Below the pieces are notes generated by a model that did no database searches, was not told the origin of the DNA, and worked only from the letters and a program-made list of their open reading frames with translations. Shown piece by piece: positions 36,303 to 45,694 of a DNA stretch of 64,000 bases. Location of the stretch: contig CAMQZB010000006.1 of assembly GCA_947039455.1 (NCBI GenBank), forward strand, positions 1-64,000, written 5' to 3'. Both the position numbers and the translations under genes were made by a program. The DNA comes from an uncultured Clostridia bacterium (lineage in GTDB: Bacteria > Bacillota > Clostridia > Christensenellales > CAMQZB01). Numbering within the stretch: the stretch's first letter is position 1; each line of letters opens with the position of its first letter.

Positions 36303-37757
36303 TTAAGAAATTTTCTCAACAGTGAAAGTATAATTATACTCCCCACCTGCTTGAACAATCACGAAAGAACTGTCATTTAAATTCAGTACATCATCATCTT
36401 CAATACCAATTAACTCTACGTTATTAGTAACTTTCCAATCACCAAAGGTCAGAGAGTAATTTTCATTAAGATTGTAAATCTCACCTAAATTATCATTACT
36501 TGACATACCAAAGAAAGAGAAAAATCCCTCACTTGGAGCAACAAGAGCATCAAAAACCAACTCCTCTTGCTTATTACGAATAACAATAATCCCCGAATCA
36601 TCTTCACTAGACAATGCAGAATTAACAACTGAACAAGAAATTTCCACCTTATTCACTACCCCATCAACTTCTTCAATCACCATAGGAAAATGAAAATAAG
36701 TATCTTTAACAGGAGCAATGCTATCAGCAAAGTTTCCGCTCTCGTCAACGTAAACAGCAACAGGCAAATCATAAGTATCATCATTTTGATAATCACGAGA
36801 TTTAATCATAGTATTGTAATTTTCCGTAAACTCAGCAACAGTCAAATCCCCGAAATTCCTAGGCATATTTGACATAAATAAAGAACTAATTAATGTTACT
36901 AACATCAAAACCACTAGAGTAACAGCAGTGACTTTTCTCCAAGTATTCGTCTTTGACATAGTAATTTCACAACTATTATCCCAAGGCAAAACCCCTCCTG
37001 ATTTAATAATTCTCTTATTTCCACCCCAACTGTAATATTGTTTTTTACTATCAAGATCTTCAAGTTCTTTAGACCAACCTGATGAAATTAAAGACCTGTC
37101 AATAGCGTGTTTCACCGTTAATTTCTCCCCAGTAAAACTTCTAATTTTCAAACCAAATATTAAGTTACCAAAAGTAGTTCCAGTAACAGCTAATACAGTA
37201 GGTATTGCGAATATGGCAAGAACAGCAATAACCAACACAATCACAGGGATTGAGTACCATGTTTTAAATCTAAGCAAATAAATAAAAATAAAAACACTGA
37301 AAAAACACACAAACAAACGGTCAACACTTGCAGCCATTCCACGTTCAAATGGGTGTGGGCAATTTACTAAACTATCTTCATCATTAGGTGCTACATCAAT
37401 TTCACAGCCAATGTCATAAACTGCTTTTGTAGAATCAAAATCATCAAAAGATAAATTCTTTCCAACAATGTAATCTAGATATTTTTTAGAAATATCACTT
37501 TCCCCAATGTTATCAAAATTCATTTTCGCTAATCTATCATTACACACAGCTACAAGAGTAAACTTCCCTAAAACCACATCTTTAACATCTTGAAAAGACA
37601 AACCAATGCTACGTAAAATAGCAATTTTCTTTACTTTAATAGCAATTCCATCGCTGTAATCATTATTTTCTATTATTGGAATTAATTGATTTTTTTGATA
37701 AAATCGTATATTTGAAACTCCTATTTTCGCAAACTTTGCAACTTCATTAATGTTCAT
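36303..37757 (-). CDS. Membrane-anchored MerR-type regulator fused to an RDD domain
   Basis: 484 aa with an unusual order: MerR-like winged helix (1-70: MNINEVAKFAKIGVSNIRFYQK, then ILRSIGLSFQDVKDVV), a short linker, an RDD domain (about 138-220: ERGMAASVDRLFVCFF, two hydrophobic helices, then GTTFGNLIFGLKIRSFTGEKLT), a cytoplasmic loop, a third helix (about 278-296) and a C-terminal extracellular part of about 185 residues, acidic and beta-rich. It looks like a one-component sensor that binds DNA from the membrane. TAAGGAG precedes the ATG. The GNAT gene lies 44 bases upstream on the same strand. Confidence 0.8.
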   Translation of the reverse strand: MNINEVAKFAKIGVSNIRFYQKNQLIPIIENNDYSDGIAIKVKKIAILRSIGLSFQDVKDVVLGKFTLVAVCNDRLAKMNFDNIGESDISKKYLDYIVGKNLSFDDFDSTKAVYDIGCEIDVAPNDEDSLVNCPHPFERGMAASVDRLFVCFFSVFIFIYLLRFKTWYSIPVIVLVIAVLAIFAIPTVLAVTGTTFGNLIFGLKIRSFTGEKLTVKHAIDRSLISSGWSKELEDLDSKKQYYSWGGNKRIIKSGGVLPWDNSCEITMSKTNTWRKVTAVTLVVLMLVTLISSLFMSNMPRNFGDLTVAEFTENYNTMIKSRDYQNDDTYDLPVAVYVDESGNFADSIAPVKDTYFHFPMVIEEVDGVVNKVEISCSVVNSALSSEDDSGIIVIRNKQEELVFDALVAPSEGFFSFFGMSSNDNLGEIYNLNENYSLTFGDWKVTNNVELIGIEDDDVLNLNDSSFVIVQAGGEYNYTFTVEKIS

Positions 37758-37801
37758 TGCTGTTCTCCTTATTAATCTTATGACCTTAAAAATTCAACGA
37801 A

Positions 37802-38275
37802 TTATTTAGCCGCTTGAAGTAAAGTATCACCAGACAGACGATAATTAGTCCAGTCAGTCATTTGTTCAGCGTTGTTTTTCAAGTAGAAATCGATTGACGG
37901 TTTGTTCCAATTCAAGCAAACCCACTCCATTCTAGCATAGCCATTATCTACAGCTTCTTTAGCTAAATACTTGAAGAACACTTTTCCGTAACCTTTACCA
38001 CGATATTGTGGGCGAACGTATAAATCTTCCAAATACAAACCTGATTTTCCAGTGAATGAAGAATAATTTTTGAAGTAAATAATATAACCTACAACTACCC
38101 CATCTTCTTCGCCTAAACAAATAGTAGCACATTCTTTTTCGTGAACCCATTCGTTTAATAACGCATCATCTGTTTGCAACATATCTTCCATTTTCTCGTA
38201 AATTGCAAACTCACGCAACAATTCAACTACCACTCCATTATCTTTAGGTGTGGCTTTTCTAATAACAAAACTCAT
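37802..38275 (-). CDS. GNAT acetyltransferase, spermidine/diamine acetyltransferase-like
   Basis: 157 aa. The acetyl-CoA loop is RPQYRGKGYGKVFF, preceded by GLYLEDLYV and followed by CLNWNKPSIDFYLKNNA, an arrangement like that of SSAT-type polyamine acetyltransferases. The substrate is therefore likely a polyamine or similar amine (inference). AGGAG precedes the ATG. It lies between the pnp terminator and the MerR-RDD gene, which may be co-transcribed. Confidence 0.82.
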   Translation of the reverse strand: MSFVIRKATPKDNGVVVELLREFAIYEKMEDMLQTDDALLNEWVHEKECATICLGEEDGVVVGYIIYFKNYSSFTGKSGLYLEDLYVRPQYRGKGYGKVFFKYLAKEAVDNGYARMEWVCLNWNKPSIDFYLKNNAEQMTDWTNYRLSGDTLLQAAK

Positions 38276-38297
38276 ATTGTATCTCCTAATTTTAAAT

Positions 38298-38328
38298 ATA
38301 GGGTTGTCATAAAAAATAACAACCCTAT
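38298..38328 (-). terminator. Likely terminator of pnp
   Basis: ATAGGGTTGT (38298-38307) and ACAACCCTAT (38319-38328), a 10-bp perfect stem. The T-run on the minus strand is interrupted by A, so the efficiency is uncertain. Confidence 0.65.
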
Positions 38329-38357
38329 AGTAATTTTATATTTAATTTAAAATGATA

Positions 38358-40448
38358 TTATTTCTCAATAATTTCAAGCAATCTCAAGTCAACGCCTCTG
38401 TCACCAATATTGATAACTTCAACTTTAACAATGTTTCCGATATTAATAATATCTTCAACGTTTTCAACACGCTTGTCTGACAATTTAGAGATATGAAGCA
38501 TACCGTCTTTACCAGGAGCTAGCTCAACGAAAGCGCCAACTTTGATAATACGAGCAACTTTACCAATGAAAATGTCGCCAGTTTTAAGAATTCTAGCAAT
38601 AGACATAACGATTGCTTTAGCTTTCTCAGCTTGCTCTTGGTTAGGAGAAGCAATGAAAACAGTACCCTCATCGTTAAGATCAATTTTAACACCAGTCTCT
38701 TCGATAATTTTGTTAATAACTTTTCCGCCAGCACCGATAACTTCTCTGATTTTACTTGGATCAATTTTGAAAGAAATAATCTTTGGAGCGTATTGGTTCA
38801 TAACAGTTCTAGTAGCAGGCAAAGTTTCAAGCATTTTAGCTAAGATATGAGCTCTACCCTCGTTAGCTTGTTTGATAGCTTGAGAGAAAACTTCTTCAGT
38901 GATACCTTTAACTTTAATATCCATTTGAATAGCAGTGATACCTTTTTCAGTACCAGCAACCTTGAAATCCATGTCACCAAGGAAATCTTCAAGACCTTGA
39001 ATATCAGTTAAAATAGCAACGTTATCAGATTTGTCGTCCTTAATCAATCCCATTGCAATACCTGCAACTGGACGTTTAATAGGAACACCTGCGTCCATTA
39101 ACGCTAATGTTGAACCACAAACTGAAGCTTGAGAAGTTGAACCGTTTGAAGACAAAATTTCAGAAACTAATCTAATAGTATAAGGGAATTCAGCCTCAGT
39201 TGGAAGCATAGGTTCCAATGAACGTTCAGCCAAAGCACCGTGACCAATCTCACGACGGCCTGGACTTCTTGGACTTCTAGCTTCGCCAGTTGAGTATGAA
39301 GCGAAGTTGTAGTGATGCATATATCTCTTAGAATTTTCTGAATCAAGACCTTCTAGTTTTTGGAATTCAGAAACAGTACCTAAAGTACAAGTAGTCAAGG
39401 CTTGAGTCTCTCCACGAGTGAAAACACCAGTACCGTGAACTCTTGGAAGAACCCCAGTTTCGCACCAAATTGGACGAATATCAGAAGTAGCTCTACCATC
39501 AGGACGGATACCCTTGTCTAAGATTTTACGACGAACTTTTTCTTTTTGCATAGCATAAAGAACATCACCGATTTGTCTTTTCTTTCCTTCAAAGATGTCA
39601 GCAAAGTGAGCGAAAACTTCTTTATCCAAAGCTTTTTCACGTGCTTGACGCTCTGATCTAACGTAAGCTTCAAGAACATGATCAAGTTTAGCGTCAGCGA
39701 ATTCACGAACAGCAGCGTTGATTTCTTCAGGAACTTTATAGTACTCAATTTCTCTTTTTGGTTTGCCGATTTCAGCTTGCATAGTAGAAATAAAAGCACA
39801 AATTTTCTTAATTTCTTCGTGACCAAACAAGATAGCCTTAATCATATCCTCGTCAGAAATTTCGTTAGCGCCAGCTTCAACCATCATGATTGCTTCGCTA
39901 GTACCAGAAAGATTTAGAGTAAGAACTGATTTTTCACGTTCTTCAGTATTTGGATTGATGATATATTTTCCGTCAACCATACCAACAACAACAGAACCAG
40001 TAGGACCAGCCCAAGGAATATCTGAAATTGAAAGAGCGATACTACTACCGATCATAGCGTATACTTCAGGAGGGAAATTTTGGTCAACTGACAAAACTGT
40101 AGCAATAACTACAACGTCGTTGTAAAAACCTTTAGGGAATAATGGGCGAATAGGACGATCAATTAATCTTGAAGTCAAAATCGCTTTATCTGATGGACGA
40201 GCCTCACGTTTTTTGAAGCCTCCTGGGATTTTTCCGATTGAATACATTTTTTCTTCATAATCAACTGAAAGAGGGAAGAAATCCATTCCTTCTCTTGGTG
40301 AATCTGACATTGTTGCGTTTAACATAACAACAGTCTCTCCACATCTAATTAAGCAAGAACCGCCTGATTGTGCACAGTACTTTCCTGTCTCAACAATCAC
40401 TTCGCTACCACCGATGGTAGTCTTAAACTCTTTGTAGTTTGGTGTCAT
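38358..40448 (-). CDS. pnp: Polyribonucleotide nucleotidyltransferase (PNPase)
   Basis: 696 aa phosphorolytic 3'-5' exoribonuclease. Two RNase PH domains (FFPLSVDYEEKMYSIGKIPGG; SPRSPGRREIGHGALAERSL), a KH domain (KIREVIGAGGKVINKI) and an S1 domain (GDIFIGKVARI, GKDGMLHISKLSDKRV) are in order. Length and motifs are normal. It follows rpsO, the widely conserved rpsO-pnp order. Confidence 0.98.
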   Translation of the reverse strand: MTPNYKEFKTTIGGSEVIVETGKYCAQSGGSCLIRCGETVVMLNATMSDSPREGMDFFPLSVDYEEKMYSIGKIPGGFKKREARPSDKAILTSRLIDRPIRPLFPKGFYNDVVVIATVLSVDQNFPPEVYAMIGSSIALSISDIPWAGPTGSVVVGMVDGKYIINPNTEEREKSVLTLNLSGTSEAIMMVEAGANEISDEDMIKAILFGHEEIKKICAFISTMQAEIGKPKREIEYYKVPEEINAAVREFADAKLDHVLEAYVRSERQAREKALDKEVFAHFADIFEGKKRQIGDVLYAMQKEKVRRKILDKGIRPDGRATSDIRPIWCETGVLPRVHGTGVFTRGETQALTTCTLGTVSEFQKLEGLDSENSKRYMHHYNFASYSTGEARSPRSPGRREIGHGALAERSLEPMLPTEAEFPYTIRLVSEILSSNGSTSQASVCGSTLALMDAGVPIKRPVAGIAMGLIKDDKSDNVAILTDIQGLEDFLGDMDFKVAGTEKGITAIQMDIKVKGITEEVFSQAIKQANEGRAHILAKMLETLPATRTVMNQYAPKIISFKIDPSKIREVIGAGGKVINKIIEETGVKIDLNDEGTVFIASPNQEQAEKAKAIVMSIARILKTGDIFIGKVARIIKVGAFVELAPGKDGMLHISKLSDKRVENVEDIINIGNIVKVEVINIGDRGVDLRLLEIIEK

Positions 40449-40564
40449 ATAATTTCTCCTTTTTATTGTTCTAAATAATTATACTAAATTAGTTCTGTAT
40501 TTGCAATTAATTTCAAAAGAAAAAACAGTAAAAACAAAACTTTTGCGAATTTTTTCCTTAAAAT

Positions 40565-40596
40565 AACAAAAAAAGCGAAGAATAATCCTCGCTTTG
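40565..40596 (-). terminator. Terminator of rpsO
   Basis: AAAGCGA (40572-40578) pairs with TCGCTTT (40589-40595); on the minus strand seven T follow. It sits between rpsO and pnp and may be only partly efficient, as in other rpsO-pnp operons. Confidence 0.8.
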
Positions 40597-40607
40597 ATAT
40601 TTGTAAA

Positions 40608-40871
40608 TTACTTTCTGATTCCTAGTCTTGCGATTAGTTCTCTGTATTTAGTGATATCTTTTGATTTCAAGTAATTCAAAAGATTACGACGACGACCTAC
40701 CATTTTCAATAGTCCACGTCTTGAGTGATGATCATGCATATTGCTTCTTAAGTGGTCTGTCAAGTGGTTAATTCTTGCAGTCAAGATAGCAACTTGAACT
40801 TCAGGAGAACCAGTGTCCCCTTCTTTTCTTTGATAATCAGTGATAATTCCTAATTTTTTGCTTGTTTCCAT
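40608..40871 (-). CDS. rpsO: 30S ribosomal protein S15
   Basis: 87 aa. [43 protein letters not shown] and [21 protein letters not shown] are the family signature. It binds helix 22 of 16S rRNA early in assembly. The ATG at 40871 follows GGAGG; 11 codons upstream are in frame but not part of the family. A candidate extended -10 (TGGTATTAT on the minus strand, 40961-40969) lies upstream. Confidence 0.97.
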   Translation of the reverse strand: METSKKLGIITDYQRKEGDTGSPEVQVAILTARINHLTDHLRSNMHDHHSRRGLLKMVGRRRNLLNYLKSKDITKYRELIARLGIRK

Positions 40872-40969
40872 AATTAAAGCCTCCATATAATTTAAATTCA
40901 CCATAAACCTTGTCTAACTTTGGAGTTGTGTCGATAAACAACGTTTGCGGTACCTAAAATATAATACCA
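40872..40969 (-). promoter_or_regulatory. rpsO leader with candidate extended -10 promoter
   Basis: On the minus strand TGGTATTAT (40961-40969) could act as an extended -10. The roughly 80-base leader contains GTTGT...ACAAC and a CC...GG enclosed palindromic stretch. S15 often binds its own leader in other bacteria, but I cannot show a match to a known S15-leader class here. Confidence 0.35.
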
Positions 40970-41068
40970 CAATATATAGTATAAAGTCTATCAAATCACC
41001 TAAATATTTTCAAAAAAAATAAATTATTTTACAGTGGCAATATATTTTACAACACCAAGATAGACGCT

Positions 41069-42514
41069 CTATTTAAACAAATCTTCTCTTGCCGAAAGGT
41101 TAGATTCTAGTTTATCAATATAAGTACGCACATCTTTCGGGTAAGCAAAACGAGTGATTTTCCTATTTTCAGTGTAGAAATGTTTAGAAATTCCATATGA
41201 ACCGCAAGCGATATTTGACGTATTTTCCTCCATAATATCGATATTATATACGCAAGGTTTCGTTTTACAAAAGCCGGTATTTTCCAAATTACCCGCCATG
41301 TATTTTTGACGATATAAATAATATGGATTGTACCCACTATCACCTAAAATACTATAACTTCTATTTAGCATTTCGCCGATTTCCGCATTAATATTCCTAT
41401 CGGTATTTTCACGTAGTTTCGAACCTGCCTTTAAAGCAAGTGTATGAACAGTAATATTTTCAGGGTTAAGTGCAACAATTCCACCTAAAGAATTTTCAAA
41501 ATCATCCGCAGTTTCATCTACCAACCCAGCAATCAAATCGCAGTTAATATCAAAATTATATTTTGTAGCCATATCATAAATACGAAAAAAGTCGTCAGCT
41601 GAATGGTTTCTTCCTATTTTTTGTAGAGTTTCATTCTTTAGAGTTTGAGGATTTACACTAATTCTATTTGCAACTTTTGAAATCAAATCCAACTTTTCTT
41701 TGTCAATAGTATCAGGTCGCCCCGCCTCAACTGTGAATTCATTAACATCAAATTCGCATTCTTTCAACACGCGAGAAAGTTGCGGAGCGGTCAGTGCAGT
41801 AGGAGTTCCACCGCCCATGTATACTGTACGCAAATCATATCCGTGATCAATAATCATCCTTTTTGCATTACGAATATCAAGCACCAAACTATCCACGTAT
41901 TCTTCCACCAATGATTGATTAGTAACACGTAAATCAGCGGAAATAAATGAACAGTAATAACACCTAGATTGACAAAATGGAATACCTATATACAAATCAA
42001 GAGGTTTTCCACCTGTTGGATAAAATGGTTTTTGCAAGTCGTAAATACTTTGAACTAAGTCAGTTTTTTCTTTTGAAACCAAAGAATAATCACGAAAAAA
42101 CTCATAGCCATTCTTCCCTTCAAGTTCAAAAATACTTTTAAACAATTTCACAGGGCGAATACCCATAAGTGAGCCCCAAAGATGACTTGATTGAGTAAAT
42201 TCACATAAGGCACGGTACATAGTTAATTTAATTTCACGCTTTTGCAATCTTACTTTCACAACATTGTCACTTTCATAAGCTGATATGTTTTCGGAAAAAT
42301 ATTGATATTTTTTTTGAACAGTTTCAGTATTTCCACTAACCTGAATTTTGAAACCACCATCAAACCCTTCGCTAATGGTAAAAATATTTATTAAATTATT
42401 CCCGTCCACAAGGTAAGTATGATTTACAACAATACTGTCAGATAATTGAGAAAATGAGCGAACAATATCGCCCAAATCATGCTCCATATTCAAATAATTA
42501 GTAGTAATTTGCAT
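41069..42514 (-). CDS. hemZ: HemZ, coproporphyrinogen dehydrogenase-like radical SAM protein
   Basis: 481 aa. The N-terminal 165 residues are the HemZ-specific domain, then YIGIPFCQSRCYYCSF (C181, C185, C188), GGGTPTAL, TVEAGRPDT and RISVNPQTL. HemZ belongs to the oxygen-independent coproporphyrinogen oxidase superfamily; its exact reaction in Clostridia is unproven. The ATG at 42514 behind GAGAGA is preferred to a GTG 33 bases upstream without a site. It ends the recJ-relA-MBL-hemZ series typical of Clostridia. Confidence 0.9.
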   Translation of the reverse strand: MQITTNYLNMEHDLGDIVRSFSQLSDSIVVNHTYLVDGNNLINIFTISEGFDGGFKIQVSGNTETVQKKYQYFSENISAYESDNVVKVRLQKREIKLTMYRALCEFTQSSHLWGSLMGIRPVKLFKSIFELEGKNGYEFFRDYSLVSKEKTDLVQSIYDLQKPFYPTGGKPLDLYIGIPFCQSRCYYCSFISADLRVTNQSLVEEYVDSLVLDIRNAKRMIIDHGYDLRTVYMGGGTPTALTAPQLSRVLKECEFDVNEFTVEAGRPDTIDKEKLDLISKVANRISVNPQTLKNETLQKIGRNHSADDFFRIYDMATKYNFDINCDLIAGLVDETADDFENSLGGIVALNPENITVHTLALKAGSKLRENTDRNINAEIGEMLNRSYSILGDSGYNPYYLYRQKYMAGNLENTGFCKTKPCVYNIDIMEENTSNIACGSYGISKHFYTENRKITRFAYPKDVRTYIDKLESNLSAREDLFK

Positions 42515-42681
42515 AAATTTCAATCTCTCTTCATTTGATTTATTCACAATAAAAACACATTGCAGTTCATAATTCTAACACATAAACCAGTGATTGAATT
42601 TCAACAAATACCACAATAAACTTCTATAAAAGCAATGAAAACCGACCAAATAGACGGCGGTTTCCATATTGATGAACTACG

Positions 42682-43299
42682 TTAGTATGAAACGCAGTGA
42701 TTATTTTGTTTTTCGAAATCTATAGTAGAAGAACGTTCATGCCCTGGATACACATCAAGATTTTCAAGGGTGAAAAGTTTTTCTTTAATTGATTTCATTA
42801 ATGTATTATAGTCGCCACCAGCTAAATCGTAACGGCCATAACTGCGATAGAATAAAGTATCGCCAGTGAATAAACTGTTTTCAATTTTGTAACATACACC
42901 ACCGCAAGTGTGTCCAGGAGTTGTAATAACCCCAACATTCATTCCAGCTAGATTAAGAACCTCACCGTCCTCAACAAAAATATCCGCAGTGAAAGGCACA
43001 ACTAGTTTAGCAACCTCTGGAAAACCCGCAGATGCAGGACTTTCAGTAAGCAAAGAATCAGCCTTATGAATGTACACCGTCACCCCTGCATTTTGAAATT
43101 CAGAAACAGCGCCTATGTGGTCAAAGTGACCATGAGTAAGTAGAACAGCAACAGCTTTTGCATTTTCCGAAGCTAACTTTTCCACAATTTGTTGATAGTT
43201 TCCACCAGCATCAATGACGATAGCTTCACCATTATTTTCATTTATAACAAGGTAGGTATTAACACCAAGAACCCCAGTTTGCATTGTAATAAGTTTCAT
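42682..43299 (-). CDS. MBL-fold metallo-hydrolase (glyoxalase II-like)
   Basis: 205 aa. THGHFDHIGA (55-64) holds the first metal ligands, then TTPGHTCGG, FTGDTLF and YPGHERSSTI. It resembles the short glyoxalase-II-like hydrolases found after relA in Clostridia; substrate unknown, perhaps a thioester. The start has AGGAG close by. Gap 43300-43537 to relA holds only the hairpin at 43472-43496. Confidence 0.88.
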   Translation of the reverse strand: MKLITMQTGVLGVNTYLVINENNGEAIVIDAGGNYQQIVEKLASENAKAVAVLLTHGHFDHIGAVSEFQNAGVTVYIHKADSLLTESPASAGFPEVAKLVVPFTADIFVEDGEVLNLAGMNVGVITTPGHTCGGVCYKIENSLFTGDTLFYRSYGRYDLAGGDYNTLMKSIKEKLFTLENLDVYPGHERSSTIDFEKQNNHCVSY

Positions 43300-43471
43300 A
43301 ATTCTCCTAAATTCTGTCTTTAATATATAATCAAAATCTGCAAATATTGCAATAATTTCACTACATAAATAAATTAATCTTGCAACTAATCATACAATAT
43401 AAATTAGTTATAATTGTAATTACTAACACTATAAAATGAATTAATATTTAAATTAATGTACTATATAAATC

Positions 43472-43496
43472 AGTAAAAGTTGTAACAACTTCTACT
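43472..43496 (-). terminator. Possible weak terminator after relA
   Basis: AGTAAAAGTTGT and ACAACTTCTACT pair with one mismatch and a very small loop. The downstream U-run on the minus strand is poor, so it may instead be a processing stem. Confidence 0.35.
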
Positions 43497-43537
43497 AAAA
43501 CATAGCCAATTTTGCAGTATTTCACTTGTTATTTCTA

Positions 43538-45694
43538 TTAATTAGTAACCCTAAATACTTCTTCAACACCTTTAATCATGGCAAGTTTACTCTTTACAAG
43601 GTCAACTTGATCAAGTTTAGAAAGCTGAACTGAAATATTCAAAATAGCTTTATTATTTTTATCGATTCGAGCGTTCATAGCAGTTAAACGAACCGTCATG
43701 CTACTAAGTGCATTTGACACATCAGCAAGGAAAGTGGCACGCTCAGCGGCAATGATTTGTATATTCACAGTAAAAACACTTTGAACATCAGTATTAGTCC
43801 AACTAGCTTCAATTAGACGCTCTTTTTCCATGCCCTTAACGTTAGGACAGTCGCATCTATGCACAGTAATTCCACGACCTTTTGATATAAATCCAATAAT
43901 TTCGTCCCCAGGAACAGGACCACAACAGCCTGCAAGTTTCATAAGCAAACCCGTGTTACCTTTAATAGAAATACCAATATCTTTACTGCTAGTTTTCGGA
44001 GCTTGAGTTACGAACTCTTGTGGAGTATTTTTCTCAATTTCCTTTAAATACATATCAATAAGTTTCAGTAAAACTTGATTAACACGTACCGCACCATAAC
44101 CAACTGAAGCGTACATTTCGTCTTCGCTTTGGAAAGATAATTTATCAAAAACAGCAGCAGTTCTCTCTTCATTCAAAAGAACACTAAGAGTAAAGTTTCT
44201 ACGTTTCGCCTCTTTTTCAAGCATAGTTTTTCCAAGTTTAACGTTTTCTTCTTTCATTTCTTTTTTGAAGAATTGACGAATTTTTCCTTTTGCACCGTTA
44301 GTTTGAACTAATTTCAGCCAATCACGAGATGGACCTTTAGAGTTTGCATTGGTATTAATTTCAATCACATCGCCTGTTTGCAAAGTGTATGAAAGAGGAA
44401 CTATTTTTCCGTTTACGATAGCACCAGTTAGTTTATTTCCAATAGCGCTGTGAATTTTGTAAGCAAAATCAATAGGGTTTGAGCCTGTTTGAAGTGAAAT
44501 TACGTCTCCTTTAGGAGTGAAAACAAGGGTTTCAGCAGAGTATAAATCGCCCTTAATAGTACGTAAAAAGTCAACAGAATCTTTCAAATCACCTTCCCAC
44601 TCCATGATTTCACGAAGCCAAGTAAGTCTTGAGTCAAGATCAGTAGTAGTTGTGCGATTTTCTTTATACTTCCAGTGTGCAGCGATACCGTATTCAGCGG
44701 TTTTGTGCATCTCTAAAGTTCTAATTTGAATTTCAAATGGTTGACCGTAGTTTGTAACAACGGTTGTGTGAAGTGCTTGATATAAATTGGGTTTAGGCGT
44801 TGCGATATAATCTTTAATACGCCCTGGAATAGGTTTCCACTTCTTGTGAATTTTGCCTAAAACCTCATAACATTCGTCAACTGAATTAACAATAACACGC
44901 ACTGCAATCATGTCATAAATTTCCGCAAATGACAGTTTTTTATCACGCATTTTCTTGTAAATACTGTAAATATGTTTAGGACGGCCAAAAACTTCACCAT
45001 CTATATTGCTTTCTTTAATTATTTCATCAATCTCGCAAACCACTTTTCCAACTAGAATTTTTCTTTCCTCTAGTTTAGAATTGATAAGGTCAACAAGAGT
45101 ATAATATTTTTCGCTTTCGATGTATTTCAAACACAAATCTTCTAATTCAGTTTTGATTTGAGAAATACCAAGACGACCAGCTAGTTTCGCATAGATTTCA
45201 AGAGTTTCCATAGCCATAGCCGTTTGACGAGCGCGAGGAAGGAACTTCAAAGATCTCATGTTATGCAATCTATCCGCAAGTTTTATTAATAAAACTCTAA
45301 TATCTTTTGCCATAGCAATAAGCATTTTTCTAAAATTTTCAGCTTGCTCTTGCTCTTTAGAAACATAGTTAATTTTGTCAAGTTTCGTAACACCGATAAC
45401 TAGATCAGTAACTTCCTGACCAAAATCAGCAAGCAAATCCTTTTCAGTTTTATCGGTATCTTCTAAGACATCATGCAAAAGAGCAGCGGCAACAGTGCAT
45501 TCGTCCAAACCGTAGTCCGTCAAAATCTCCGCAACTAAAAGTGGGTGAATAATATATTCTTCCCCACTATTTCTCTTTTGCCCCTCGTGAGCAACAGTTG
45601 CGTAATCAATAGCCTTAAAAAGTACGTTTTCACATATTTCAGAAGAATATTGTTCCGCCATTTTATTTTTTAATCTATCAGCAATTTCTTTCAT
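43538..45694 (-). CDS. relA: (p)ppGpp synthetase/hydrolase RelA/SpoT
   Basis: 718 aa bifunctional alarmone enzyme. The HD hydrolase domain (YIIHPLLVAEILTDYG, ALLHDVLEDT), synthetase domain (RPKHIYSIYKKM, YQALHTTVV, EIQIRT), TGS (VFTPKGDVISLQTGSNPIDFA), the zinc-finger-like region (AGCCGPVPGDEI) and C-terminal ACT are in order. The hydrolase motifs look intact. Its ATG overlaps the recJ stop (ATGA), so it is translationally coupled. Confidence 0.97.
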   Translation of the reverse strand: MKEIADRLKNKMAEQYSSEICENVLFKAIDYATVAHEGQKRNSGEEYIIHPLLVAEILTDYGLDECTVAAALLHDVLEDTDKTEKDLLADFGQEVTDLVIGVTKLDKINYVSKEQEQAENFRKMLIAMAKDIRVLLIKLADRLHNMRSLKFLPRARQTAMAMETLEIYAKLAGRLGISQIKTELEDLCLKYIESEKYYTLVDLINSKLEERKILVGKVVCEIDEIIKESNIDGEVFGRPKHIYSIYKKMRDKKLSFAEIYDMIAVRVIVNSVDECYEVLGKIHKKWKPIPGRIKDYIATPKPNLYQALHTTVVTNYGQPFEIQIRTLEMHKTAEYGIAAHWKYKENRTTTTDLDSRLTWLREIMEWEGDLKDSVDFLRTIKGDLYSAETLVFTPKGDVISLQTGSNPIDFAYKIHSAIGNKLTGAIVNGKIVPLSYTLQTGDVIEINTNANSKGPSRDWLKLVQTNGAKGKIRQFFKKEMKEENVKLGKTMLEKEAKRRNFTLSVLLNEERTAAVFDKLSFQSEDEMYASVGYGAVRVNQVLLKLIDMYLKEIEKNTPQEFVTQAPKTSSKDIGISIKGNTGLLMKLAGCCGPVPGDEIIGFISKGRGITVHRCDCPNVKGMEKERLIEASWTNTDVQSVFTVNIQIIAAERATFLADVSNALSSMTVRLTAMNARIDKNNKAILNISVQLSKLDQVDLVKSKLAMIKGVEEVFRVTN

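Noticed and set aside
40872-40969. Defined S15-binding leader RNA upstream of rpsO
   Set aside because: Short complementary stretches exist, but I could not match a known S15 leader class; kept only as a low-confidence leader.
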